NCBI GenBank assembly: GCA_963921195.1
Contig: OY992539.1
Span: forward strand, 131,282,682 to 131,346,681
DNA: 64,000 nt
Direction: 5' to 3'
From: Pegoplata infirma
Taxonomy: Eukaryota > Arthropoda > Insecta > Diptera > Anthomyiidae
Shown here: piece by piece, positions 33,481-44,880 of the stretch
Numbering within the stretch: the stretch's first letter is position 1
Layout: each line of letters begins with the position of its first letter
Program-made: the position numbers and the translations under genes
Notes under the pieces: generated by a model
Databases searched by the model: none
What the model was told of the DNA's origin: nothing
The model's input: the letters and a program-made list of their open reading frames with translations, nothing else

Positions 33481-34066
33481 TTACACCGTCCGACAAAAAT
33501 TAAAAAAGTCGTTAAACACGAACTAGAAACTAAATATAGTAAAACTACGTTTAGAGTTTTTCTTTTCGTGATCCTGTTTCCTTTTAAAAGGACTTTAAAG
33601 TTTTAAAGGACTAAATTTTACAAAATCCTTTTTTAATATTTCTACTTGTCCTAGCATGCCACTAGTGATAGCAAATGAAAGAGGAGGATCTCCCCTAATT
33701 TTCCTATTTTAGTATTTTTACATATTAGGAAAAGGAAGGTAAGTTACGTCCTTTCAAAAATGTATCCTTAAATATCATTCAAAATTTTCAACAATATATT
33801 TTTATAACGTTTTCAAATGACTTTATTCACATCCTTTTATCCTGATATAACAAAATAAAAAAAATGGAAAATTAGATCCTCCACTTTCATTTGCTATCAC
33901 TATTGTCATCCTACGACAAGTACAAATCTGATAAAAATATTTTACTTTTAAAAGGTAACAGGATCACAAAATGAAAAACTTTTAATACAGTTTTACTCCA
34001 TTTGATCTCTACTTTTAGACGTATATCATCCGGTTCATGTTTAATATTGGCTGTCGGACGGTGTAA
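33481..34066. mobile_element. 586-bp element with TTACACCGTCCGACA ends
   Basis: TTACACCGTCCGACA at 33481 has its inverted copy ending at 34066. Inverted similarity continues inward (GATCCTGTTTCCTTTTAAAA near 33571 against TTTTAAAAGGTAACAGGATC near 33946). It has no coding capacity. A solitary end of the same family is at 16720-16774. Confidence 0.82.
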
Positions 34067-34328
34067 TCAGAACATGTTTGGACTTCTCGATATTCATTTA
34101 AATCCGTTTATTGGCATCAAATCCAATTATTCTAAAAGTATGCATTTACTACGCTAATTAAAAATCAAATGCACATTCAAAAATTATAAAAAAATCTCAG
34201 TGTTACTTGTGTGATTAAAATTCAGCCTGCAAGGTTGAACCAAAAAGAATTCATTCCTCAAAGCTCTGAACATTTAGTTTAATGATCGGTATTTGGTAAA
34301 AAAATCATCCACTTTCTTTTAATTTTAG
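34067..34328. other. End of the long intron, acceptor region
   Basis: No element was recognised. It ends in CTTTTAATTTTAG, the acceptor of the next exon. Confidence 0.7.
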
Positions 34329-34735
34329 ATATCTTTTATATACATCATCAGCAGGTCAACGTTTAAATTTTAACAAAAATCCAGTTTCATCATTTAGCAG
34401 TAGCGGCATCAGCAGCAGCAGTAGTAATTCAAAAACCACACCCAATAATCCTACATTATGGCTTAAGCGTATTGTACGTGATTTAAGTAAAAACTCATCA
34501 TCAACACAAAACAAAGAACCACCACCACCACTTATTATCGATACCACCGAAGACACCGATGAATCTTCACATAAATTATCGACACGTGATGTGTCTTTAA
34601 ACATGGATCTCTTAGATATTGTAGGAGTTGATAAAGGTAGCAAGTCGCGTATTAAACGACAGACACCTGGACGGACTTCACTTTGTCAGACCACATCTCA
34701 ATTTATCACACCTCAAGCAGCTTTAAATAGTAAAG
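34329..34735 (+). CDS. spz3: Spaetzle-family protein, exon with cleavage site
   Basis: A 407-base exon entered in phase 2 and left in phase 1 (donor GTAAGT at 34736). It encodes about 110 residues of Ser/Asn/Pro-rich pro-region (SSSSSNSKTTPNNP, then PPPP and TTEDTDESS). Next comes a basic proprotein-cleavage site, Arg-Ile-Lys-Arg (codons 34648-34659), and the start of the mature ligand, QTPGRTSLCQTTSQFITPQ. Cleavage there would give a 103-residue product over this and the next two exons, close to the 106-residue active fragment of Drosophila Spaetzle. It is a secreted dimeric ligand of Toll-type receptors, working in immunity, patterning or nerve development depending on the paralogue. The call of spz3 rather than another paralogue rests on remembered similarity of the knot domain. 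Confidence 0.88.
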
Positions 34736-35486
34736 GTAAGTTTGGAACAGACTTTTGAATGAAGTTACTATCAATTGATAATATCTTTTCATATCAATGA
34801 TGAAAATATTTATTAATATGGCAGTAACACTATGCAAAACATAATGATTCTTTCAGTATACACCACGCGATATCAAAATATTTTGGAAATAAATTAGCAA
34901 TTTCTTGTTGACTGGTCAGATTGATGTGAAATTTTACATTGTGGAAAGGTATTTTCAAGCTTAAGTTTTAAAGACAGGGCTCGTATTCCTCTTAAAATCT
35001 GGCAACTCCTCATCCATATCATGTCTCGAAAGCGAATTTAAATTAGGTAATTTGATTTAAGTTCCGTAACATTTGCTACGCATAATTGTCCGTAGCTGAT
35101 AAGTCTTCTTAACGAAACAAAGCAGTTATTTCAATGGACATACAAATACATTTAAACTCAGTAGAAACATTTCAAGAAGTTCATAATTTGGCAAGCACTG
35201 TACCCTGGGGTGTGGAAAAGTCTCAATTCCAACTACTTAGCTACCTCGTTTAAGAACATGCAACAGTAAAGGCCATATCTCGTTTTCAGGAACATTGACT
35301 GATGTTGAAGACTAACAAGGAAGGTATCGCGTGGAACCCATAAGTAATCATTAGAAAGGATCAAAATCTAAGATTTAACTTTTTTTGCAGGTGCCATCTC
35401 GGAGATTTAAGGTAGGAATGTAAGGGGAAATAAAGTTATAGCACCTTTAAAACTCTTTAACATATACAAATTATATGAAAATTATA
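34736..35486. other. Intron sequence before the retrotransposon insertion
   Basis: The 3.4-kb intron runs from 34736 to 38159. This part holds no recognisable element and is less repetitive than most of the window, so it may be original intron. Confidence 0.55.
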
Positions 35487-37580
35487 AATTATAAGAAGAT
35501 GATCAGATTTGCCAAATGTGATTCTTGCAAAAACTTCTGTGAAAACAGTGAAGACGTTTCTGAGGCATCCAGGCTGCGCAAAGTTCTGACTACTTCTCCT
35601 TGCACCCTGGGATACACGCATTTTCCGGGCAATTCCATGACGCCGTTTCAAGCTTTGGAACGTTCGGACGCCCAAAGATCTGAAATTGCTTCGAAAATAA
35701 TAATAAATGTGCCAACATTAATCTGGGAGATTAAAAGCTTCAGGCCCTATAAATCCCAGCTGAGATGCAGCAAGTGTCGTGTTACAAAGCCGCTAGGCTG
35801 TATAATTATACACTGCATGCATTAACTGGTCGTATATTTCTTTTAAAATGGAGGGATACCAGAGTCGTCTTTTTCCCGATAGATTTTAGACCAATTAGTC
35901 TGTCTTATTTTTTGTTAAAGACAATGGAACGAATGATAGACAGCGATGTTGCTTTCGACAAGGCAACATGCATACAGCAAGGGTAGATCAACAGAAACAG
36001 CTCTTCATGTGCTCGTTGGTAACATCGGTATAGAAGTAAACCATGGTGGCCTTTCTTGATATATAGAGGCTTTTGAAAATGTCATTCCAGACTCAATAAC
36101 TGTGTCATTTTCTGGTCTGTGAGTGAAGCGTGGTATCGTTTTAATGGTGGAAAATCTACTTGCCAATAGACGTATAACCTCTGAATTGAGAGCGTCTGTT
36201 ATATCTTAATTTGTAAATAGAGGCACACCACAGGGAGGCGTTCTCTTTCTAGAAGTACGTGGTTGTCATGTTGTCGAATATGCTGACGATGTCGCGATAG
36301 CGGTAAAGGGAAAGCATGTGCCAACATTGAGGGACATTCTTCAGAGTTCGCTGAAAGATCTGTCTAAATGGGAAAGAGGCTGTGGTCTGGGAGTTAATCC
36401 AAGTAAAACAGAGCTTGTCTTGTTTACAAGGAAAAATTAGATTCCTGCTTTTGTTCCTATTTCTCTGGACGGCACTCAGATGGTGCCAAGTATCTTGGAG
36501 TATTTCTAGATAGGAAGTTAAATTTCAGGCGTAATATTGAGGAACGGGTAAAAGGGCCACTGGAAAACGATGGGGTTTTATTCCTAAAACCGTTTATTAG
36601 ATTTTTACAGGAGTGGTGCATCCAATTCTGCTGTATGGAATCATTGTCTTGTGGCCTGCTTTAGAGATTAAAGCAAACTGTGTATTTATCACGAAGGTAC
36701 AGAGAATGGCGTCGATATGTATCACTGGTGCTCTTCGTACACCTACGGCTTCATTAGCAATCCCTTTTCACCTGGTATTACTGGACAATTGGGTATGCGG
36801 ATACATCGGCAATTCAACTTATTACCACATTGCAATGGAGGAGCAGCGATTGTGGCCATAGCGTGATCTCGAAGAAGATAACAATACCACAAGATGTAGA
36901 CTCTGCTCAATCTGTGGGCCTTTTTGAGCGCCACTTTACCACTATGATACCATCAAGGGAGTCTTGGATGAGGGGCATTCCGGATAGTGGAGAATCCATA
37001 GATTTAAACAGGGATGAATTGAGGCTGCACGAACAAGTAGGCTTTGGAGTCTATTCGGAAGAGCTTGGATTGACCCTTGCTCGAAGGTAGCCAGATCATT
37101 GCAGTGTTTACCAGTCAGGGATGCTGGCAATAAAGGTAGTGGCTGACTGGTTGAGCTGCAATTTCTTGTCTTCAACCACAGTCCACATCTATTCTGACAG
37201 TCAAGCCGCAGTCAAGTCTCTGGAGTCAATGGTTCTAAAACAAGATCTGCCATTAACTTCCACACGTCTAAAATGTGACGTGAAACTACTTTTCCCGGAG
37301 TTGCATGGATGAAGAGGAGTTGAAACTATCGAACACTTCATCTAACATTGCCCGGCACTTTCTGCTCAGAGACTTGCTTCACTGGAATCTAGGGAACTGC
37401 ACGATCTTTCTGATTTGTCAGATGTCAAAATTCAATATCTTAGGAGTTTCATAAGAAGCTCATCAAATTGGTTTAACGGCATTGACCAGTAGGAAAACCT
37501 ATTGCAGTCCTGTGGTATCACAATGACCTCAGAGTCTATGTGTGCTGACGTAAAACGTCACCAGCCACTTACAACCTAAA
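35487..37580 (+). pseudogene. Decayed LOA-type retrotransposon inside the intron
   Basis: It matches the full element at 49231 from about 51715 to its 3-prime end, in the same direction as the host gene. Many frame breaks are present. Three internal deletions are clear: one before RT motif 1 (near 35756), one removing the sequence after the GGTPQGG-coding region (near 36244), and one removing the middle of RNase H and beyond (near 37250). The 3-prime UTR palindrome GACGTAAAACGTC is kept, but the CCTAA tail is reduced to one unit. It is an old, inactive copy. Its 5-prime border is approximate and no target duplication was found. Confidence 0.9.
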
Positions 37581-38159
37581 GTAAGGCCATGATAGCGTTC
37601 TCATTTGCCAAAAGCAATCTCCCGATAAGTAGTAACCACAAGCTTATGAACAGATGGTTCTGTGCATCGTCCCTTGCTGTATGCATATTACGGTTTAAAA
37701 ATCAAATTCCGCTTAATTAATCCAAGCAAATGGGAGTATATCAAATTGTTTAATGTTTTTAAAATGAATTAATGACAGCAAGGATGTTCTCTTTATCCTT
37801 CGGGATAAACTCGATTCTGGTACCCCACCACTTCGAAGATTTATGCGGTTTATTTATCCAAGGGACCACATAGTCCAACGCCTCCCTCATATTAGCCCGG
37901 GTCTATATATTCAAGTCCAGGGGACTTGTCGGACCCTTAATGACCAGATTAATGCTGGCGTATTTATTAATTTTTTCCGAAGTATTCTCAGACGTTTAAG
38001 CGTCAAGCTAGATCACAACCTATACAATTTCCATAGCAAATATGAAATGGCTGACTTATTTCCAAAATATTTTCAAACTCTCCCAGTGAATACGATTGAT
38101 TGTAATTGAAACAGATTTAAAATATTGATTAAAAAATTATTTATTTCTCCCAACTTTAG
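37581..38159. other. Intron sequence before the third exon
   Basis: No element was recognised, apart from an 88-residue open frame (37843-38109) with no domain. It is moderately GC-rich compared with the rest and could be an old coding remnant. It ends with TTTCTCCCAACTTTAG, the acceptor. Confidence 0.5.
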
Positions 38160-38226
38160 GAAACTGGATGTTTGTTGTCAATGAAGCTAGTACAGCACGT
38201 CAAATGGTTAAAGCTGAATTATGCGC
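38160..38226 (+). CDS. spz3: Spaetzle-family protein, cystine-knot exon 1
   Basis: A 67-base exon between acceptor AG (38158) and donor GTAAGT (38227), phase 1 in and phase 2 out. It encodes GNWMFVVNEASTARQMVKAE and then LCA, the first part of the knot domain with one of its cysteines. It is too short to stand out as an open frame, but both junctions match the neighbours exactly. The 76-bp intron after it is of normal small fly size. Confidence 0.9.
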
Positions 38227-38302
38227 GTAAGTTTTTTTTACGATAACAACTCTTAAAATTATTGTTTAATCTAATCTATTTTCTCATTTCTATTTTATAC
38301 AG

Positions 38303-38471
38303 TTCAAACACTTGTACCAATCTTTGCCAACTTCCCAATGGTTACAATTCACGTTGTGAACAGAAGTTTGTACAGAAACGCTTAATTGCGTTACAAGGAA
38401 ATGGTCAAAACTTGTATACGGATACATTTTGGTTTCCCAGTTGCTGTATTTGTACAATATCTGCCAGTTAG
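38303..38471 (+). CDS. spz3: Spaetzle-family protein, last exon (cystine knot)
   Basis: The exon starts after TTTTATACAG (acceptor AG at 38301-38302) and ends with TAG at 38469-38471. It encodes six of the eight cysteines of the mature domain: NTCTNLC, SRCEQKF and FPSCCICTI. KFVQKRLIALQGNGQNLYTD is followed by TFWFPSCC, the ending I associate with Spz3. The final Cys-Cys-x-Cys is the family signature of the knot. The four exons in the window sum to 916 bases and, with two bases from the missing upstream exon, give exactly 306 codons including the stop, which supports the gene model. No frame break was seen, so the gene looks functional. The exact paralogue is the main doubt. Confidence 0.93.
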
Positions 38472-38587
38472 AATATTTTATACATTTAATATTATTTTCA
38501 TTTTATCATACATGTTTTTCTTTTTTGGAAAAAAGAAACAACTTTTAAAACAATTCGATTTTTATTATTTTCACTATTGTAAAAATT

Positions 38588-38593
38588 AATAAA
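38588..38593 (+). promoter_or_regulatory. Candidate polyadenylation signal
   Basis: AATAAA lies 117 bases after the stop codon of the spaetzle-family gene, in an AT-rich 3-prime UTR. It is the nearest canonical signal, but such words are frequent in DNA of this composition. Confidence 0.5.
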
Positions 38594-38799
38594 ATTTTTA
38601 AATTTTTTAAGGAAACAAATTAAAATCAAATCGTTGTCTTATTTGATATAGATGTAAGACATTCCGCAACTAAAGTTGAAAAGACTTAGGTTAGGTTGAT
38701 GAGAGAGTTGTAAGTTCTTACAGATTTTACAATTTGTTACGGCTACACTTTTTACAAGCTTGATACTCCTTCTTAAATTTCGATATCATCATCTAACAA

Positions 38800-39949
38800 T
38801 TTTTAAAGATTTTTTTTTCCACTTTGTCACTTAAAATCTTAGCTGAAATAATTCTTTCTGTGATATGTTTTTCCTCTCTTAAGAAAAGTCAAGTCAAACA
38901 TTAATTTATCATCATCTAACAATTTTCAAAAGATTTTTTCTCACTTTGTCTCTAAAAAATTTAGTTGAAATAATTCTTGTTGTGATATGTTTTCCTTTTT
39001 ATCCTAGAAAACAAATTTTCAGTACAATCCTGATTGCATTTTTCAGGAAGTAGGAACATAATATCCTCATTCTCACTAAAAATATCATCTGTCATCATAA
39101 TAATGCCATGAATGATTTAAATAAATACTTTAATGTATTTAACGTTGTTGGACTTGTTAGTGCAGTTTTCCGCAAGTGATTGGTCTTTGAGTAAAAACTG
39201 TTCACTTTAAGTTCATCGAAAATGTCATTCATTGACTAACAAATTTAAATGTTTACTTTTCAGTCAACCTATTTGCACCCCCACGATTTATTTAGTTGAA
39301 ACATGGTAGTACCTAAGGATATATTTCCAATCGCTGCACACTCCCTTTAACATAAAAAGACACCACAAATATTCTAATCCCGTTACCACAATCAACAAAA
39401 CATTCTTTGATTTATTGCACTTTAAAGCCTTTTTGATTTATATTTCTTCAAAAGACAACTTCCCTCGTCTTGAAAATTAAGAAATAAAAGTTTTCAGGTT
39501 TTCTATTGCCAGAATTGGCCTTTTTCAAAGAGCGCCCACACGGGCAGCTGTTGAATGGGAGATCGTCATGAACGTATATTGCCTTAACGAAATTGGAAAA
39601 AGATTTTGCGTTATTATATTCTCGGCTTCGTTTAAACGTTTCTTAGCTTCGCATATCTTCCTTAAGAAAGTGATACTCTCTTCGCCATCAGATCGATCAG
39701 GAATTGCAATCTGCAGCATATTTTACAGATGTTTTATTTGGAACCACATAAAAAAATGTGTCTGTTGACAATGGTTGAGAAGTACACGTTGATGATGCTA
39801 AAGAATACAACTTGGCGGCATCTGTTGATGAATACGGTATTGATGATATTGTAGAACGTAATATCAATTGTTGTTGTAACTTCCACTGGAGTTGTCATAT
39901 ATAAGTAAAAAAGAGATTTAGTAGTTAAGTTTAATTTATATTTATTTTA
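38800..39949. repeat. Duplicated unit, copy 1, first part
   Basis: It matches 44881-46600 in the same direction with about 20-25 percent divergence and gaps. Shared phrases include CATCATCTAACAATTTT, CCTAGAAAACAAATTTTCA and ATTGGCCTTTTTCAA, and GATCGATCAGGAAT near 39690 and 46198. On the minus strand it shows short coding-like runs, such as LRKICEAKKRLNEAENIITQ near 39612-39680, broken by stops. The origin of the unit is unknown; because it is present twice it may be a decayed mobile or multi-copy gene. Confidence 0.6.
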
Positions 39950-42240
39950 AATTTTCCGGGATGGGAATGGGAAGGAAATTTGGGATGGGAGACATAGAAC
40001 AGATTACCTTTCCATTTCGAGGTCTATAATGACCTGGGAAGTAGTGTTGTGAGCCGGAGAGGACACTCGAAGAGGTGTATGGTGTTATGGGGTGCAGAGT
40101 TTCAAAGAGGGCAGGCGTCCGAGACGTCCAGGTTAACTCTGGAGAGTAACTTGATCTGTTAACTCTGGAGAGTAACTTGAACGTAATTGTACGTTCGGAT
40201 CTTACGTGGAAGGCTATTTTCCGATTTGGAAGGGGGAGGCTTCAAAGTAAACCCAATGAATCTTGGGGTTTTTCACCGTGGGAACTCTTTGTTCACTTAT
40301 GGGGATGTTGAGTTCCCTGGTAACCTCTTTAGTCCACGTTTTGTTGCCAGATAACCGTTAAGCTGTTCTTCCAGGGCTTCTATATCCCTGCCTGTGCACA
40401 AAAGTGTACAGTCATTGGCATAGAATATCAGTTACAGCCCTGGAGTTTAGGTTGGAATTTTGAAGATGTAGGTATTGAACAAGATGCAGGAAAGGACCAT
40501 CTTGTGGAACGTCCTGTTAACTTCTCCTAAATTCCGACCTAGAACCTCTGAACTCTACACATGACTGCCTCCCAGCCATGTAGTTTGCCAGCCATCTTTT
40601 GTGGGCGTTTGGAAATGAGGATTCATACAGACCTTGTAATAGCTTTGAGTGGCAGATCGTGTTGAGGGCCTTAGACAGATTAAGAGCTACCACTGTGGGC
40701 CTCTCGTGTGGGCACTTACTCTTAAGACCTCCGGATATGGCTCTCGTCATCTCGCACAGCGCAGTCGTTGTGCAGTACCCAGAACGAAAGCTATGTTGAT
40801 GGTCTGCTATGGGAAGATTCTCCCTAAGCGAAGGGAGAAGGAAAAATTCCAGGATCTTAAACACTGGTAACATTAGAGTTATAGGTATGTAGGAGCTCCC
40901 CAAGTCAGTGGGTTTCCCAGGTTTGGGAACGGAATAATACTTCCGAGGTTTCACATATCTGGAATCTCCAAGAAGTTGACACACAGGCTAAATGTTTCTG
41001 CCATATATGTCAACTCTTTCGTTCCCACGTATTTAAGCATAATAATTGCAATCAGGACCTATTGCCGTGGATGCTTTCGCTTCTCTGATAGCTTAAGAGA
41101 CATTCTGCGGAGTGATTTCTACATCTTCTACAAGAAGTAGAGATCTAATCTTCCTTCGGATGCCTCGGTGGTCCCTGTTGGGTCTGGCTGGATGCTCCAC
41201 AAACTGTCGATTTAAGGCAGCAGTGAGCAGAGACTAGAGCATTAATCGTGGTTCCGCTGCATTTTCCCTACGGATGGCATCTCGTCTATTTGCTAGGCGA
41301 CATTCCTCCGGCGGGAAGTTTGGACGCATCTTAGCGATTTAGTTCACCGAGTATGATTCCGTTATCACCCTCCATTAGGAATCCAATGAAAGGTCAATAA
41401 ACCTAACGGCAGACAGCTGTTGGAGGGATGAAGACATTCACAATCTCAATCTCATCCTCTCCAGATCAAATGGCGATCCCCTGGAGTCCAAGTTATCGTC
41501 GTTCGATGTGAGGGACATGTGAAGGAAGTTGTCGTAGAAAAGTCAGAGTCAAGAAAAGCAAGGCCTCCACCCTTATTCCGAGCAGGAGATTGGATTCCTG
41601 CTCGTCGGCTTATTTGTTTGAAGGTCCGCGATCGGTATGCGTCTATTGTCCATGAAGTCCTTAACCTTCTTAATCTTCCTGCTCAGCCCGTTGCAATACC
41701 ACTGTAATACCTTGAAGTCAAGACCTGGTGGAGGTTTCGACGGCCTGTCCCTTGTGGTTGGCTGTTCGTCAGTAGAGTATTGTCCTGCTCGGTCAACAGG
41801 CGTGGGTGGCCGATCTAGTGCCTCATTTCCAGGTGTGCTACGTGCGTTTACAGCCTGACGCTTTCTGCAACAGGGATAAATGAAGTCCGGTCTGTAAAGA
41901 TCGGCATTCCTCAGTCCCTAGTAGGGTATATGAGCACTGTCTCCGCACGCAGCACATCTGATGGGCTTGACCTTACCAGTAAAATACCTTCCACACCTGT
42001 TACACATGTTGGTCATTGGACCAGGGTTCTGTTCGATGTCACCGGCTAGTAGTGTTAGTAGTCTGAACAGGCATACCGATGTTTGTTCAGTTGGGAAAAA
42101 TGGGGTGGATATGGGATTTGGAGGTTTTTTGTGCCTAGATGCTGGACTCCAGTGTTCGATGTTTTGCAGTCCTTGAGCGGGGTTGTTATTCCCGCATCGA
42201 TCACGGTGCGTAGACCCAACCGCTCTGAGGACCGTAATGC
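39950..42240 (-). pseudogene. Degenerate non-LTR retrotransposon in the duplicated unit
   Basis: Read on the minus strand, three parts appear in order. A zinc-knuckle-like segment, CNRCGRYFTGKVKPIRCAAC (about 41930-42010), would belong to ORF1. An endonuclease start, LQWYCNGLSRKIKKVKDFM, lies near 41705-41650. A reverse transcriptase piece at 40984-40517 has VPKPGKPTDLGSSYIPITL, NLSKALNTICHSKLLQGL and NYMAGRQSCVEFRGS. The active-site box then reads YAND instead of YADD (Asn codon at 40414-40416), losing a catalytic aspartate. Stops and frameshifts occur throughout. The clade is uncertain (Jockey-like group); borders come from where the flanking duplicated unit resumes. Confidence 0.75.
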
Positions 42241-42856
42241 TTTATAACGGTAGCTGCAGTAGTTGTTTGTGGATCTTGTTTTTGAAATCTTTCTTATTTC
42301 AAAATGGAACGCGGTTTTAAAACCGATGATTGATTAACTGACACATTTCTTGCTGTTTAAGGTGTCTTAGGATCAAAAGCGTTTAAAGAAATTAAGGCTT
42401 AATTTTTTTTTTTTTGGTTTAAAATTGAAGTTGATTAAATTACAAAATTCATGTAGATTTAGGTGCCACTGGGATAATTATTGCTGTGGAAAGCAATTCT
42501 GGATTTATTTCTAGGATTTTGTTATGACAGGAAGATTGCATGAAGATGCAAATGTTGTTGGAAGCAAATGTTGTAGAAAGCAATTCAGGCTGTATTTCTG
42601 GGATTTCGTTAAGTTTTATAATGGCAGGTAGATTGTACGGAGAAATTAATGTTAATGCAATCAATTCAGGTTGTATTTCTGAGATTTTATGTAGTTTTGT
42701 AATGGAGAAGTAAATGTTGCATGTAGAAGCAAATGTTGCTAAAAGCAATTCATGGTGTATTTCTGTAGTTTTATTATAAAATTGCAATTCAGGTTGTATA
42801 TCCTTGCAATCGTCATCCTTCTTAATTTCGATGCTTAGATCAGCAGGTCTAGCAGA
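42241..42856 (-). repeat. Duplicated unit, copy 1, second part with 35-residue repeat
   Basis: The minus strand has an open frame (42787-42449) built of repeats of about 35 residues with the core EIQPELLSTTFAS and NLPAIIKLNEI. The DNA counterpart is GCAATTCAGGTTGTATTTCTG followed by GTAATGGCAGGTAGATTG. A related array is at 47170-47560. The protein repeat matches nothing I know. This part continues the unit that the retrotransposon at 39950-42240 splits. Confidence 0.6.
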
Positions 42857-44880
42857 AGGTTTCTATTTCAAACGTACCACGAAAAAAAAAATGTTGTTGG
42901 ATCAAAGTCAAACTTTGAGAGCTTATTGCCCTATATGAAAGTAACAAATCGTGGAACAAAAGTTTTCGTTTTTCGGAAAAATGGGCGAGATAGGCGTGGT
43001 CAAACATGGTAAAATTGACCATTTTTTGCATGATGTCGCTTTATATTTAATTTTTTCTACAGTAACTCAACGATTCTGAAATTTTCGAAACACATCTATT
43101 TTATAGTGTTTTGTTTGGGCTATCGATTGGCATTATTTGTTTTTGGGAAAAATTCAGAACTGTGTCTGAATTTTTCAAATGAAAAATTAAAATCGATGTA
43201 GCAAAAAACACGCCATTTTTAATTTTTTTCAAAAAAATTTTAAATTAAAGTTCATTTCATTCTCTACATCATATCAAATTTTCAGAGAGCAGTTATTTTT
43301 GGTTTTCGAGAAAATTGGCTTTAAAGTTTGAATGTCTCATTTTATTTTCCATATCACTCATACGCCACGATACATTTATTTTTGCACTTACCAAAAACTT
43401 GTTTAATTCTATTTAGATAATTGATTTAGAGCTGATTTGTAGAGCCCAACCGAATATTCGGTTTCGGTCTCGACTTCGGCCGAATAATACCTCTATTCGG
43501 TATTCGGCAAAACTTTAGTATTTTAAAAAATATATAAAAAAGTTGCTGAATTTTTCAATTTCGAGTATCATTACACTTGATTCAGTTCATTTAAAAAAAA
43601 TGTAACAAGGTTTTCCAATTAACGTGTTACTGTTACAGTTCAAATAATTTTTTTTCTTAATCTACAGATTTAATGAACAATTTTTTTTAAGTTTATTTAA
43701 ATATGATTTTTTGTAAGTTTTTTAAAATATATGTATATATTTTTTAATAAATACAACAATTCCCATGGTTTAAAAACATTAAGAGCTGTATATTTATTTT
43801 AAAAAAGAAATATATAAAAATTTTATTCAGACAGGCATTAATTTTTTTTCAGTTTCGGTTTTAGTTCGGTTTCGGTTTGGCCTCGAAAAACTGGTTTCGG
43901 CCGGACTCTATTGATTTGTCATATTTATAATAAGAATTCGACTGTTTTTCAAGATTCTTCGTATCAAGGTTGCATTCAATATCAATAAAATGAAAATATT
44001 TCAGAAGTGATCTTTGCCATATGATTGCTGAAATTCTGGGACGCCGGAGCAAGCAACAATAATCTGATATTAAACACATTGCCTTACAACTAAAAATTTA
44101 AAATATATCAGAAGTAGGCAAGTTCCAAAAAATATTTTAAAGTCTGCACTTCAAAAATTTTACAAACCTTCTTCATCATTTCAAAGATTTTAAAGTTCAA
44201 AAAAATTGTCATTCTTATTACACAGAAAACGAGTAAGCGATGGCACTGTATGTCTCTGGTCAACAAAAAAACAGTCGAAATCCTATAAATAAGACAAATC
44301 AGCTCTAAATCTGTTATCTAAACAGAATTAAACAAGTTTTTGGTAAGTGCAAAAATAAATGTATCGTGGCGTATGAGTGATATGGAAAATAAAATAAGAC
44401 ATTCAAAATTTAAAGCCAATTTTCTCGAAAACCAAAAATAACTTCTATCTGAAAATTTGATATGATGTAGAGAACGAAATGAACTTTAATTTAAAATTTT
44501 TTTAAAAAAAATTAAAAATGGCGTGTTTTTTGCTACATCAATTTTTATTTTTCATTTGAAAAATTCAGACATAGTTCTGAATTTTTCCCAAAAACAAATA
44601 ATGCCAATCGATAGCCCAAACAAAACACTATAAAATAGATGTGTTTCGAAAATTTCAGAATCGTTGAGTTACTGTAGAAAAAATTAAATATAAAGCGACA
44701 TCATGCAAAAAATGGTCAATTTTACCATTTTTGACCACGCCTATCTCGCCCATTTTTCCGAAAAACGAAAACTTTTGTTCCACGATTTGTTACTTTCATA
44801 TAGGGCAATAAGCTCTCAAAGTTTGACTTTGATCCAACAACATTTTTTTTTTTTCGTGGTACGTTTGAAATAGAAACCTT
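42857..44880. mobile_element. 2-kb foldback element between the duplicated units
   Basis: GGTTTCTATTTCAAACGTAC near 42858 has its inverted copy near 44860-44880. The arms (42857-43439 and about 44290-44880) are more than 95 percent alike by eye, for example GATCAAAGTCAAACTTTGAG on the left. The matching small frames 42849-43031 and 44722-44907 are mirror products of the arms. A hAT-like MITE interrupts the centre-left at 43440. Confidence 0.88.
43440..43910. mobile_element. 471-bp hAT-like MITE
   Basis: It begins TAGAGCCCAACCGAATATTC and ends in GGCCGGACTCTA, an imperfect inverted pair. It is rich in CCGAAAC / GTTTCGG words. The flanks are 8 bp, CTGATTTG (43432-43439) and TTGATTTG (43911-43918), differing at one base. 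The opposite arm of the foldback keeps the uninterrupted GAGCTGATTTGTC. An 8-bp duplication and TAGRG-type ends fit the hAT superfamily. Confidence 0.82.

Noticed and set aside
35475..37312. A series of separate small genes in this stretch
   Set aside because: They are pieces of one decayed retrotransposon, collinear with the full copy at 51715-54400.
37843..38109. 88-residue open frame as an extra exon of the spaetzle-family gene
   Set aside because: No suitable splice sites keep the phase, and exon 34329-34735 joins exon 38160-38226 directly in the right phase.
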